DNA from: Chelonoidis abingdonii
Taxonomy: Eukaryota > Chordata > Testudines > Testudinidae
Reading direction: 5' to 3'
Length of the DNA: 64,000 bases
Assembly: GCF_003597395.2 (NCBI RefSeq)
Contig: NC_133773.1
Coordinates: 65,232,243-65,296,242 of the forward strand
This document shows positions 24,802 through 35,515 of this stretch, one piece after another; positions within the stretch are counted from its first letter, which is position 1, and every line of letters starts with the position of its first letter. The position numbers were made by a program, and so were the translations under genes. The notes under the pieces are model-generated. The model was not told the origin of the DNA, did no database searches, and saw only the letters and a program-made list of their open reading frames with translations.

Positions 24802-25858
24802 ACATAAAAGTATGTCTTAATCAGTCTCAATGATTCAGAAAAAGAATTGATCCCAGCCAAGTCTTCCTTCTTGTCTTTCGAACTGTAGAAAACCTTTTTC
24901 AGAGGCCAACTAGGCATTCTGCTTAAAGATATAAGGACACTATATAGCTCCAAGCATGCTTACTTCCTTAGCCTCTAGGTAGCATGCTGCTCTATCACCA
25001 TTATTTTTTAATTCAGTGGGTGAAATCCTACTCCTACGGCAAAAAACTTCTATTGTCATTGGGGGTAGAATTTCACAAATTTTTTTTTAATTGTTTCCTC
25101 TTTATTGCTCTCTCTTCTTGAGCTGTCCAAGAGTTCTGAGTGCTGTATTGTCATTCTCAGAAGGAAAGCCTAGGGCAGGGTTTAGACAGGACTGATCTAC
25201 ACTACAAAGTTAGGTCAACTTAACATCACGCAGGTCTGAGAAGTTTCATGCCCTGTATGATGTAAGCAAGCTGACCTAAACCCTGGGACAGACAACACTA
25301 GGTCAATGGAATAATAATGCTTCCTAGCCTCTGGGAGAGGTGGATTTACTACAGCGATGGAAAAAACACTTGTCTGTAGGAAGTGTCTGCATTGCAGTGA
25401 CACAGTTGCCATGTTGCAGTTGTGCTCTGTTGTGTTTCTATTGGAGACACCCACACTAGTTTCGGGAATAATGGCAAGTTGTCAGGTACTAGTAATAAAA
25501 TGCCTCTCATCTTTAATTCATTTTGACTCTCTTATATTCCTTGCATAACATAACACCAATGGGATCAGGGAAAGAGATATGAGAAGAGGCAGGTAGCTAC
25601 ATGCAACAAGAATGACTATCGAGTGATTTCTTTAATTCTATTATCCCACCCCCTCCTTATTTCACGCTGTATACAATATATTGCTAGATTAAGTGCCCAC
25701 TAAAACCACTTTCGTGTTTAGAAACCTATTGTTTTATTCCATTGTTATCTGTGCACAAAAGTATGTGCATTCATCATAATGACAGCTGAATAGTTTATTA
25801 ACATCCAGCAGAAAGCTATGCTTTTGTCAAAATATTAGTTCACCTAATTAATGTGTGT
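24802..25858. other. Unassigned, with a probable old DNA-transposon remnant
   Basis: At about 25185-25455, GATCTACACTACAAAGTTAGGTCAAC at the left and a weak inverse at the right (GGAGACACCCAC) suggest a decayed MITE; no target duplication was found. No gene supported. Confidence 0.35.
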
Positions 25859-25862
25859 GTAC

Positions 25863-26560
25863 TGTGACACAGTCCCTCCTCTGCCTTGGTGGGTCCTGCG
25901 CTTATAGGCAGGTTTGCTTGCCTCAGAGATTCACAGCAGCCCTCAGTTTGGCCACTTTTGCTAGTGGCTCAAACCTGCCATTCACTCAGCTAACCTCATC
26001 ACTGGCCAGCATGGGGAAAAGCAAAGAGAACAACCCCCTCAGTCTCTGCTGATCCATCTAGTGGGTTGGGAGATAGGCCAGGGACCTTCCCCTCTAGTGG
26101 GACCCTCAGTCCAGGTCAACTCCTCTTATATCCAATAGGGGGGAAGAGGTATGGAGGGGAACCCAGGCCTATCCTCTACTCTAGGCCTGGGTTCCTGTGG
26201 ATCACAGCTGTCTACAGTGTTTCTTGTGACAGCTACAACTCCCTGACCTCCTTCCAACACCCTCTTTAACCTCACCTCAGGACCGTCCTCCTGATGCAAG
26301 ATAGTGTGTATACTCCGCAGTCCTCCAGCAGCACACCTCTCACTTCCTACTCCTTGCATGCCCCTCACTGACTGAAGTGAGGTCCTTTTTAAGCCAGGTG
26401 ATCCGATTATCCCTCCTGTCCTAACTGGTTCCAATAAGTTCCTGGTTGTTCTGGAACCGCCCGTGCTACCATACCCAGGGAAAAGGGACCTGCTTAATCT
26501 GGGGCTAATGTTTCTGCCTTCTATCACTCTCCTGTAGCCATCTGGCCTGACCCTGTCACA
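25863..26560. mobile_element. Solo LTR, family B
   Basis: A 698-base block begins TGTGACACAGTCCC and ends GACCCTGTCACA, a near-perfect inverted pair. It is flanked by a perfect 4-base duplication, GTAC (25859-25862 and 26561-26564). Four-base duplications and such ends fit a gammaretrovirus-like or similar LTR element. No internal retroviral genes adjoin it. The 153-codon minus-strand open frame inside has no recognisable domain and is an LTR artefact. Confidence 0.88.
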
Positions 26561-26564
26561 GTAC

Positions 26565-27095
26565 ATCTGGGCTCTTAAGCCCCCCATGGGGAAGGGTACT
26601 CATCTCTGCAAAAGCTTGATATGGAAGACTAACAAAAACTATTTTTACTTCTGGCTTTCTGAAGCTAGAGATATCTAAATAAGAACATTAGAGAGAGAGC
26701 TGAAAATGCTGAGTTTTCTGTTTTACATGGAGTCTGATTGCATTCTCATCACCACGCCTTCCAGACTTGCTCTAAAATGGCTTCTGAGCATGCTTAACCG
26801 ATCAGGCCCCACAGGCAAGATGAGCAGAGGAGCACCTAGTCTGAGAGTCACCCTGGGTAAGGGCAGGAATTAGATGGCAAACAACTCAGTGGTGTCCGGG
26901 GTAAGCTGGCTTTGAGCAGTGCCTACTGGCAGAAATTTAGGCAGCAGCTGAGCTGCTGCTTTGAGAATATAAATTTAGGTACCTAAAGTGGTGGTTAGGC
27001 ACCTGAGTCATCCTTGTAAATCCCACCCTGGTTTTCCCCAAGAGTCACACAACTGAAATTTCAGAATAGCAATCTGGATAAAAAGAAGTTAAGTG
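26565..27095. other. Unassigned sequence
   Basis: No gene supported. The part at 26965-27030, with TTTAGGTACCTAAAG and TTAGGCACCTGAGTC, belongs to the common old amniote TTAGGCACCTAAG-type repeats. Confidence 0.4.
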
Positions 27096-27100
27096 GATAA

Positions 27101-27802
27101 TGTCACAGAGCACTCCAATCACTGCAAGGGGCAATAATCCTTATGGCCATATCTGGGGATTACCTTTACTCAAGTCTGATGCCCCATTCTGCTGCTTGCA
27201 GCACATGCTGTCATCTCTCTCACTCCCAGTGTATTCAGTCAGAGGGCCAACTCTGGAAGACCAACCAGGTCACAGTAGTCTTCCCCTTCCAGGGTATCAA
27301 ACTCTTTTCATACCAGCAGCATCAGGTGGTCTTCTAATGCACTGCCCTGATGATGCTACTTTCCAAGTGGCTGGTAGGGGGACCCGGGCCTGGCCCCTAA
27401 TCTGTGTTCCAGTCCAGGGATCCTCTGCCTAGCAACTGTGGTCTGCTTTCCCTCAGACTGTTACCCTTTTCTTGGACTCCTTCCTTCAGCTTTTGGTTCC
27501 CCAATCTGGGTGTACCAACTCAAATTCCCTCCTCAACTGTAGACTGCTGAGCTCTATTGCCTCAAAACACACCTCCCTACTCCCAAGGAGTGACTGTAGA
27601 TTATTTTCTTGCAGCCCTTTCTGTTGCCAGCTTCCTGGCTTTATCCCAGCCCCACCTGTTCTTTCTCAGCTGGGCTCCACCATCATTCAGGGGATTGCTT
27701 AGGCCACCTAAATCCCATAAGCTATGGCCTATCTGGTTAATTGGCTTGTTCTCAGCCTCATTAACCCCTTATAGTCTGATGTATTTTGAACACCTCATCA
27801 CA
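27101..27802. mobile_element. Solo LTR, family C
   Basis: Begins TGTCACAGAGCACTCC, ends CACCTCATCACA, with flanking 5-base sites GATAA (27096-27100) and GATAG (27803-27807), 4 of 5 alike. It is 702 bases long and C/T-rich on the plus strand. Its layout resembles reptilian ERV LTRs that end in a CATTAACCCCTT segment followed by the terminal CACA. No internal region is attached. Confidence 0.75.
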
Positions 27803-27844
27803 GATAGATAAATAAAAGGAACTTCAGAACCATCAAACCCAAGA

Positions 27845-28401
27845 TCTCTTGATATTGATACACTGGAGAACTGGGCTATAGACAGCAAACTGAAATTCAA
27901 CAAAGACAAAGCAAGATGCTACACTTAGGGAAGAAAAACCAAATGGTGACAATACGGCACTGCTGAGGAGTTTTTGGGAACTTTGGTTGATCACAACCTC
28001 AGAAAGTCATGTGATGCTGTTGCAAAAAAAGCAATTGCCATTTTAAGTTGCATTCACAGAGGCATTGCATAGTACTGCACTAATAGTACCGCACTACTCT
28101 GCACTGGTTAGGCCTCAGCTGGAAGACCATGTCCAATTTTGGTCACCAATTTCTAGAAAGGATCCAGAGAAACTAGAAAGGATCCAGAAGTGAGTGACAA
28201 AGATGATCAAAAGGGATGGAATGCAAGCCATAGGAGCAAAGGCTGAAGGAACTGGGTATGTTTAGTTTGGAAAAGAAGATATTGAGGGAGGGACATGACA
28301 GCAGTCTTCAAATACTTGAAAGGCTACCATAAAAAAGATGGATCAAAATTGCTGTCTTGCCACTGAGGACAGGATAAAAGTGTTGTATCAAGCAGGCAAA
28401 G
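27845..28401 (+). mobile_element. CR1-type LINE, left part of a split copy
   Basis: The plus strand follows the end of a CR1-clade ORF2: AACTGAAATTCAACAAAGACAAAGC (the FN-DK-C block), TTGGTTGATCACAACCTCAG, TTAGGCCTCAGCTGGAAGACC, and AGTTTGGAAAAGAAGATATTGAG. The frame is broken. It stops at the target duplication CAAAG (28397-28401) and resumes at 31220, so one CR1 copy has been split by the gypsy element. Confidence 0.8.
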
Positions 28402-28586
28402 TACTAACAAGCTTGAACAGGATTTTATTTTTACAGAGGAAACCTCTTTACCAGAGCTGCACCCTCTGTAACTCTCACCTCAGCCTCCTCAACTCCTCCC
28501 CCACCCTTCCTGTTTCCTGTCCTTTCAGACTCCCAACAGCCACTGCTCCCAGTTCTAATAATCACAAGTAGCATCTAAACACTACA
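28402..28586 (-). repeat. 3' LTR of the nested Ty3/gypsy element
   Basis: Read on the minus strand, the LTR starts TGTAGTGTTTAGATGC and is preceded by a purine-rich tract, AAGAGAGGAAGGA, as expected for the polypurine primer beside a 3' LTR. It runs 185 bases to the target duplication CAAAG, which also stands beyond the other end of the element (31220-31224). The outermost base pair there is TA rather than CA, probably one mutation. Confidence 0.8.
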
Positions 28587-28804
28587 TTCCTTCCTCTCTT
28601 AAGCAACTTGCCCAATTAAAACAAACGTTGTTCTAACCACAGGAACAAATATGAAACAAGACACTATACTGTTGGCAAAAATATTACACTGAAAACACTG
28701 TAGATACTACATCAGAGGGGTTGCCATAGATACTACATAACATATAGATATGTAGAGGCTGTCTCTCAAGCCTCGGTTCCAGTGCAATGTCTTGTGGTGT
28801 TGGT

Positions 28805-29169
28805 CAGGGCCAGCTCTACTGTTTTCGCCGCCCTAAGCAGCACGCTGAATTGCCGCCGGGACGGTGGGGGCAGTCTGTGTGCCATTAGGGCAGCATGCGC
28901 ATTTCCACGGGGGCGGCAATTCGGCAACAGCTTCTGTCTTCAGCTGGAAGACAGAAGCTGCGCTGCCACGGACAGCTAAACCTAGAAGCTGCTGCCAAAT
29001 TGCTGCCGCCGCGGAAATGCGCATGCAGCCCTAACAGCACACGGAGTGCCCCTACCGTCCGGTGGCAATTCGGCGTACTGCTTGGGGACAAAAATACAGG
29101 GACTGCCACCCCTTGTAGATTACTGCCTCAAGCACCTGCTTGGGATGCTGGTGCCTGGAGCCGGCTTTG
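28805..29169. mobile_element. hAT MITE inserted in the gypsy element
   Basis: Left end CAGGGCCAGCTCTA, right end GGTGCCTGGAGCCGGCTTTG, with a perfect 8-base duplication GTGTTGGT at 28797-28804 and 29170-29177. It lies within the 3' part of the gypsy element and cuts its last reading frame. The interior contains a long GC-rich inverted repeat (GCGCATTTCCACGG at 28897 against CCGCGGAAATGCGCATG at about 29010). Same family as 46271-46583 and 15771-15924. Confidence 0.93.
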
Positions 29170-29177
29170 GTGTTGGT

Positions 29178-29892
29178 TCTACAGTGAAGTCATCCAATGT
29201 GGACTGGGTGTTGGCATAATCTCCTCTTGGTGCATAAGCAGGTACAAGATAAGAAGCATTCCATACCCACCCATCAGAAAATTGATAGGTGTAAGGTCCC
29301 TTCTTCTCTATGATTTTAAGAGGAGCTGTGAATTTATGGTCCCCTTTGTGTAAAATTCCAGGTTTTCGTATTCTAATGAAGGAACCATACTCAAACTTTG
29401 GTTCCTTAGCACCTTGCCACTTGCCTGTGAAAGCCTCAGACTTTGCTTGGTTCTGTTCAACTGTTTTTCTGATATCATCCTCGTTTGGGGCATCAGGTTG
29501 TGCCTTTAACAATCCAGTAATGTTCAGTTTAGTATTCATCTGTTTCCCATTCAGTAACTCCGTGGGTGATCTTTGCATTGTGTCATGTCGTGTAGCCCGG
29601 TATGCTTGCAAGAAATCAGTAGTGAAGGGTATCCACAATCACCCTTCCATTTAGCTGTTTGCAAACTCTCTTTCAAACTTCTGTTAAACCGTTTGATTTC
29701 CCCATTAGCTTGATGGTAATATAGGGATGACCTTCTGTGTAAAATGTTCCTCTCTGCTAGAAAGGTTTCAGACTCCAGGGAAGTACATTGACTACCATTA
29801 TTGGAAACCAGTTCTTTGGGATTACCTTCCCAGCTAAAAACTGAAGAGAGGAACTTAATTACTGTAGCAGAAGAGATTTGCAATGTAAACAC
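29178..29892 (-). pseudogene. Ty3/gypsy integrase remnant
   Basis: Two overlapping minus-strand frames (29551-29892 and 29120-29638) hold the core and C-terminal part of a Ty3/gypsy integrase. The core region contains the second conserved block as VSNNGSQ and the third as NGEIKRFNRSLKE. A following stretch ends in a short chromodomain-less tail with KFTAPLKIIEKKGPYTYQ. The catalytic Asp of the usual DNG motif is Asn (codon 29800-29802), and the catalytic Glu before RFN is Lys (codon 29692-29694); the spacing is the normal 35 residues. A frameshift near 29640 separates the two pieces. Integrase joins element DNA to the host; this copy cannot. Confidence 0.85.
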
Positions 29893-30551
29893 TATCTCAG
29901 GCCATTTACTGAAATAGTCCTTTAAAGTGATAGCATAACGACAGTCAATTGGAGCAGTATCAAAGGGTCATACAATGTCAATCGCCACTTTTTCCCATCC
30001 AGATTCAGAAAGAGAAACAGACTGTAATGAAGGGGTATATGTCACTGCTTTCTTATCATGCATTTGGCAAGTGACATAGGATTTTATGAGTGCTTCAGTT
30101 TGAGAGTGCATCCCTGGCCACCAACACAGATCCCATAGTTGTCATTTGGTTCTGACAATTCCTTGATGGGTATTGTGTGCCAGGTGTATGAATTTTGACT
30201 GTAATTCTTCTGGAACAAGTAGCCAATGTGTACCTTGTAGCATACAGCCATCGAGCAAAGAAAGTTCATCCCGAACTCTACAATAAGGCAGCAAAACTGG
30301 GTCAAGGCTTTTAGGGTTACTAGGCCATCTGTTTGTCAGAAATTCCCATAGTTTTCGTTGAATTGGACATGCTGAACAAGCAGCTTGAAATTGTTCTCTT
30401 GTAACTGCAGTAAAAGCACAACTACTACATCCTCATCTTCCGGTGGACCATCTGATGAAGGCAAAGGCAGGCAAGAAAGGCAATCAGCTACCACATTTTT
30501 GTTTTCAGGCTTTTATTCCCGTTCATAACTAAAACAGAGTAGTCTTGCAGA
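29893..30551 (-). pseudogene. Ty3/gypsy connection and zinc-binding region, degraded
   Basis: Minus-strand sequence between RNase H and the integrase core. It can be read only with frame changes. It includes a region like AHNTHQGI and WWPGMHSQTE, corresponding to the HHCC zinc-binding N-terminus of Ty3/gypsy integrases. The last Cys of the Cys-x-x-Cys pair appears lost. Confidence 0.65.
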
Positions 30552-30953
30552 CTATCTAGCAATATGATATCCTGCTCTTCGCAGTCTTTTTGTGGTGAGC
30601 AACATCAAAGGGCTGTGGTCTGTGTGCAACTTGAATGTGTGGCCCCACAGGTAAGTTTTCCATTTTTCAGTAGCCCAGACACAAGCGTCTTTTTCGACTG
30701 TAGAATATTTTCTCTCAGCATTACTCAGTATCCCTGAACCAAATGCAACAGTCTTCTCTGTGTTGTCCTCATGAAGTTGTGTGAGGACAGCCCCAAGTCC
30801 ATAATCAGAAGCATCAGTAGTCACAATTGTGGACAATGTGGGACTGAATAGTGCAAGTTCTGGACTATATACAATCAAGTCTTTCACCGTTTTGAAACTA
30901 GCTTGTACATCCGTTTCCACACTAAGGTTGAACTTCTCTGTAGTAATTCTCAT
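30552..30953 (-). pseudogene. Ty3/gypsy RNase H domain fragment
   Basis: A 133-codon open frame shows the start of a Ty3/gypsy RNase H: TDASDYGLGAVLTQ with its first catalytic Asp, then an ERKYSTVEKDACVWATEKW block with the catalytic Glu, then FKLHTDHSPL with the third Asp. The frame is intact over this stretch, but it is detached from the upstream RT by a stop or shift near 30953 and has no gag or protease anywhere upstream. Confidence 0.88.
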
Positions 30954-31172
30954 AATGGTTCAATGACAGAAGTATAATTGGGAATGAATTTTGCATACCA
31001 GGAGGTAAGACCCAAGAAGGAATGTAAGGTTTGCAACTCTGTTGGAGGAAGGGCATTTGAAATTGCCAGGATATGATCTGGATCAGGTTTTACTCCAGCC
31101 TGTGAAATTGTATGCCCCAGAAAGGAGAGTTCAGTTTGTCTAAATTTGCATTTGGACCTATTGAGCTCGAGT
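30950..31172 (-). pseudogene. Ty3/gypsy reverse transcriptase C-terminal fragment
   Basis: The frame reads through the RT segment KCKFRQTELSFLGHTIS and then LHSFLGLTSWYAKFIPNY, the end of the palm and the thumb region of Ty3/gypsy RTs. The catalytic YxDD block and everything before it, gag and protease included, are missing, because the sequence joins directly to a stump of 5' LTR at about 31173. Confidence 0.87.
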
Positions 31173-31219
31173 CCAGTGCTCTCAGTTCTAATAATCACAA
31201 GCAGCATTTAAACACCACA
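31173..31219 (-). repeat. 47-base stump of the 5' LTR
   Basis: Bases 31173-31219 align over 47 positions with 28540-28586 of the 3' LTR with five differences, and end at the target duplication CAAAG. The rest of the 5' LTR and the 5' half of the element are deleted. Confidence 0.85.
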
Positions 31220-31460
31220 CAAAGTCAATGAGTTCAAACTACAGCATAGTAGATTTAGATTAAATCTCAAGAAAAACTTTTTAACTGTAACAATGGAACA
31301 GACTGCCTAGGGAGGTTGTGGAAGTGCCTTCACTGGAGGTTTCCAAAAGGAGGCTGGATAGTCATCTGTCTTTGATTTAGACACAACAAATCCTGCCTCT
31401 TCACAAGGGGGTTTAGAATAGATGACCCTCATGGTCCCCTCCCCTCCATATCCATTAATC
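31220..31460 (+). mobile_element. CR1-type LINE, right part of the split copy
   Basis: Continues from 28401 after the gypsy insertion: CTCAAGAAAAACTTTTTAACTG, then CTGCCTAGGGAGGTTGTGG, then GATGACCCTCATGGTCCC, the CR1 3' tail. Together the two halves make a normal 5'-truncated CR1 end. Confidence 0.8.
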
Positions 31461-32195
31461 CCTGAAACAGAGAACATGGGTGATGGCAGTTAAAACTCAA
31501 AGATTCTGCAATAGAAAATAAAGATATTTTATATCTAATGTTATGCTTTTACATATCAAGACTCCTAAATAAAATGGACTACACTTCACAGCTTTTGAAG
31601 CTGAGTGTGGTCACCACTTACAAAAATAATGTTGCTTTTATTTAGATTTTTAGTTACAAAAGTTTTTTCATCCAGTTTTCTATTCTGCAATTTGTAGGTG
31701 CCTGTCTCAACCCACTTTTTAGTTCTTGAGACCAAGGATGGTTGAGGCAAGACTCAGTTCAAGACTTCCAATTATCCTATTGCTGCAAAACTTATGCACG
31801 TGCTTAGCTGTATGTACATAAGCAGAACCTGGGAAGTAAACAGAGCAATTCAGACACAAAATTAAACAGATGCATAAGCAGTTGCAAGATTAGGTGGATA
31901 CAAAAACTGACTCCAATAAGAAAAATGCACATTATCACACAAATTATTTGACCTAGAAGCAAGTTCCTTCAACTGGAGTAAAATGTTCATTTTAAAACTG
32001 CTGACATTTACAAAATATTTATTTAGTTTCTTATTTACACACATAATTGACAGCCTAGAACTTGATTGAACTGAATAAATAAGTAATGAACGTTATATTT
32101 TTATAGTTTAAGTATTTTTAATTAGGACAGACCATAAGAAATGAAACACGATTTTAATGATCATAGTTTGCTCTTTTAGATGACATATGGGTGCC
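31461..32195. other. Unassigned AT-rich sequence
   Basis: No gene or bounded element supported. Confidence 0.4.
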
Positions 32196-32203
32196 ATTAT
32201 AAA

Positions 32204-32766
32204 CAGAGCTGTCCCTAGTGGGATGCAGGGGCTGGGACAAATCAGCCTCCCCACTCTCCTCCTCCCCGTCCACTTGCCTGCCACTCACCTCCTCACCCAC
32301 TCGCCTGCCACTCACCTCCCTACTAGTCTCCTCACTGTCCATCTGCTGCACGCCCACCCCACCCCCCGCCACTCTCCTCCTTACCACCCGCCTGCCTGCC
32401 TGCCTCCTTGCCTACCTCTTGCCTCCCCGTTCACCTCCTCACTCACCTGTCCACTGCCCACTTCCGTGCTAGTCTCCTCGCCGTCCATTCGGTGCATGCC
32501 CCCCCGCCACTCTCTTCCTCACTATCCGCCTGCCTGCCTCTTGCCTCCCCATTCACCTCTTCACCCTGCTTGCCCACCTGCCTCACCTCCCCGCCCACCT
32601 CCTCACCTGAATATCGGGAAAAATGGTGTCCTGGTTGTACATTGGTTGGGATGTGGGAGAAAGGACTAACTATTGGGACAGTCCCGATTTTATTGATGCG
32701 CAGGGTCCCCCAAAGCACAGGGCCCAACGTGGTCACTCCATTTGCCCTACCCAGGTGACAGCTCTG
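32204..32766. mobile_element. hAT element carrying a C-rich minisatellite
   Basis: CAGAGCTGTC at the left is exactly inverted at the right end, and a perfect 8-base duplication ATTATAAA lies at 32196-32203 and 32767-32774. Nearly all of 32250-32610 consists of irregular repeats of words like CTGCCTGCCTC, CACTCACCTCC and CCACTCTCCTCC, giving one strand almost free of G-rich runs. The open frames of 84-160 codons in several phases result from this low-complexity composition and are not genes. Confidence 0.9.
32250..32610. repeat. C/T-rich minisatellite inside the hAT element
   Basis: Irregular units of about 20-40 bases built from CCTGCC, CACCTCCT and CTCCTC words. A longer period is visible where TAGTCTCCTC-CGTCCAT at 32325 recurs as TAGTCTCCTCGCCGTCCAT at about 32470. 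Confidence 0.8.
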
Positions 32767-32950
32767 ATTATAAATGTCGTTTACGCAGCCAGTGTCAAGA
32801 TGAAGACAGGACAATAGGTCAGTAAAAAGTAGTAAATCCACTGTAAGTGTTTTCTTAAAATAATAAACTGTTTCTTAAAGATATTGCAGATAGACTACGT
32901 TGTTGCTCTAATATCTCTTCAATAATTATTTCAGTAATATCAATGATAGG

Positions 32951-33572
32951 TGTTGGCAGGGGTCGAGCTCCCTCCTCCCTCTCAGTTCCCAGACACAGTT
33001 TACCAGAAAATAACAGTCCAGAGTCTAGTCTGTAGGCAATTCGAGGGGTTTATTGGGGCTAAACAAGCAAGCATATTCCAAAGCCCTTCATACCAGTTGG
33101 GCTCTCTCTATATGCCAATAGAACCGCCTTCTTCTGACCCCTAGCTCCACACGCCGATGGAGCTCCCTCTTCCCCCTTCCTCTTCTTGGAAAACTTAATT
33201 ATACTTGTAATGCCCCTCCCCTGGTACCACCCCTTCCCCTATATGGTCATGTTCCATTCTGTGGGGTCTTGAGTCTGGGGTCGATAACACCACCTCTTTT
33301 GTACCTGATGGGAGGAATAGGGAGCGGGGTTACTTGTGGCCATGGACACTTTCTTGCAGACTTTGTCTCCCCTCCTTATACCTACCCACTGCTCGATTAG
33401 CCCCTTATCTTGTTACTAAAAGGCAAGACTACCAGCTGGAGGGGTGGGGAGAAGAGGGGTGCCGCCTTGTACTTTCACTTACATTCTCTTGCTTGCTTAA
33501 ACTAAAAGCAAGTCCAGAAGCAAGATTATTATTATTTAGTCTCTACCCTATTTACTTCATATTCTCCTAACA
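32951..33572 (-). mobile_element. Solo LTR, retroviral type
   Basis: A 622-base block with ends TGTTGGCAGG and TCTCCTAACA (inverse TGTTAGGAGA) and 5-base flanks ATAGG (32946-32950) and ATAGA (33573-33577), 4 of 5 alike. On the minus strand an AATAAA polyadenylation signal (within CCCCAATAAACCCC, near 33045) lies about 95 bases before the LTR end, a usual R-U5 arrangement for gammaretrovirus-like LTRs, so the sense is minus. No internal retroviral region is present. Confidence 0.82.
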
Positions 33573-33577
33573 ATAGA

Positions 33578-35410
33578 TATTAATACATGCCAAGAGGTTG
33601 GCCTATTTGAGTGGTGGGTATTCGACAATTTGGCTGAAGCACTGTGACATTAAACAGAACTGTATTCTTGAATTAATGATCACAAGATGTCAGCAGTTAG
33701 AACCCGAACAGAAGGTCAGCACCCAAAATACTCAGCACTCATAATAGAAAGCCTCAGCAATTCCAGGATACTGCTAGGCTCTGCAGTCAAGGATTCAGCT
33801 GTAGATGCAGACAGCAATCCTGTCCTTCCTTCCAAGACAGCTACATAACATTGTGACTCCCAAACTCCTCCTCCTCCTCATCAGATACAAAGCCTATAAC
33901 TGCCTAGGTTGACTACTATATGTGGCAACCAGGTATTGAAAACAAAAACGGTCAGTGTTTCCCTAGCCTCCATCTGAGTGCATTGGTTTCTTCCCCAACT
34001 GATTGACAGCCAGGGAAACTGAATTGGACTGTGGTTTAGGCTGACAACTCTGAAATAGCTCCCTGTTATTATGCAGCAACTTGGACATGTTTGTCACATG
34101 AATTCAGAAAGGACAGAAAATCATCAAAGCAATCATTGGAGAATTTTTAAAGTGGTGTTCTACTTTGAAAAGTGGCTTTGTCAAAATGGCACCCCCTAAG
34201 TCAGAATTTGAACTCAGAGGAAAAAAAATAAGCTGAGTTGCTTTTTACTCCTATTAGCTCTGAAGAGGCAATGCAGCTAACAGAGATTGACCTGCATTTT
34301 TGTTCTTTCTTGTTCATCAGAGGAGTTGTTTGCAAAGTTCCAATCAGTTACCTCTGTCACTGAGAGCATAACAGAGTTATGAGGAACAAATTCAGAAGAT
34401 GGAACAAATTCTGCTACTGAGGAACAAATTCAGAAGATGGAGAGAATCCAGCTTGACTCTGAGCCCTGATGTATTAGTAAGGATGCAAGTTAGAAGATGT
34501 GCCTCTAAAGGCCCAGATCCAGCAAAGTGATTAAGCACATGCTTATTTTTAAGCATGTAAGAAACCCCAGTCACTGCAAGCTGGGAATCAATGTATATTT
34601 GATATACAAATCATTCAGAATGAAAAAAACAGAGGCCTCCCATACACCCCAAATACTATTCCACAGTTCCATTTTTCAAAACAGAAAAAGAGCATTTTAA
34701 ATAAATTAGCCAACTGATATGTTAAGTTGTCTCCTTTAAGATCATCTCACCTGTTCAAATACAGGCTTTGAGTTTTGCGTTTAAATTAAATATAAGCAGT
34801 AGTATGAAAAGTAGATCTTCTTTAAAACCATCATATTAATTAAGCATAGACACAAGTTCATGGTGGAGCACATCCTAACCATTATTTTACCTTTCCCACA
34901 ATCATAACTGTGTTTCAGGAATCTAAAATTGAATAAGGTAAAACAATTACAATTTTACTGCCGTAGAGACCTTCACTTGTATATAACATATGCATTTGTC
35001 ATATAAAAATGTCATTGATAAATTGTGTGAGAAACATTAATTCTTTAAAGCCAGAGCTATGATGACAGCTTAAATTATAACAGCTCTCAAGCTACATTTT
35101 AATTGAAGACTTTCATCTAATAAGGAAAACGTATACTTTCACATTTGTGAGAGCAAAGTATGTAAACATGCTGAGTATGTTGATTTCACTAGGGCATTGT
35201 GATTAAAAATCAGCCAGATAATTTGGCCTATCATTATCCCAGCAATATTCATATTGTAGGTTTTGGCATATGGTTCTCTTATTTGAGCCAAGGAAGATCA
35301 ATGTATCTAAGTAAAATCTTGATTTTAACACTTTTTTTGTTTCCTCTCATGCCTGAGTTTCAATGAAAACTTTAAGAAACAAATTTCAGTTCCAAAACAA
35401 AAAAACTTAC
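33578..35410. other. Mostly unassigned sequence
   Basis: No gene supported. A 39-base stretch is duplicated at about 34381-34440 (GAGGAACAAATTCAGAAG occurs twice). At about 34505-34580, AAGCACATGCTT and AAGCATG arms mark an old amniote palindromic repeat. Confidence 0.4.
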
Positions 35411-35472
35411 ATTTTCGATAATTTTATGGGTATTGTAACAGGGTTGCCATTGCGGGGCATTGATGCCCTCAT
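35411..35472 (-). CDS. Candidate host exon, 62 bases, unidentified gene
   Basis: The minus strand has a pyrimidine-rich acceptor, TTTCTATTCGGACTTTCACCCCAG, directly before the segment and a donor-like AAAAT then GTAAGT after it. In the frame that matches the candidate exon at 23608-23700 it reads two bases, then 20 codons (EGINAPQWQPCY and NTHKIIEN), ending on a codon boundary. Another frame is also open (starting with Met), so frame choice rests on the fit to its neighbours. A hAT MITE lies just 44 bases upstream in the presumed intron. I do not recognise the protein. Confidence 0.35.
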
Positions 35473-35515
35473 CTGGGGTGAAAGTCCGAATAGAAAAAGC
35501 TGAAATGCCATACAG

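Noticed and set aside
26126..26587. 153-codon minus-strand open frame
   Set aside because: Lies within a solo LTR with clear ends and target duplication; no recognisable domain.
32187..32841. Several overlapping open frames of 84-160 codons
   Set aside because: Low-complexity C/T-rich minisatellite lacks stops in several phases; no domain.
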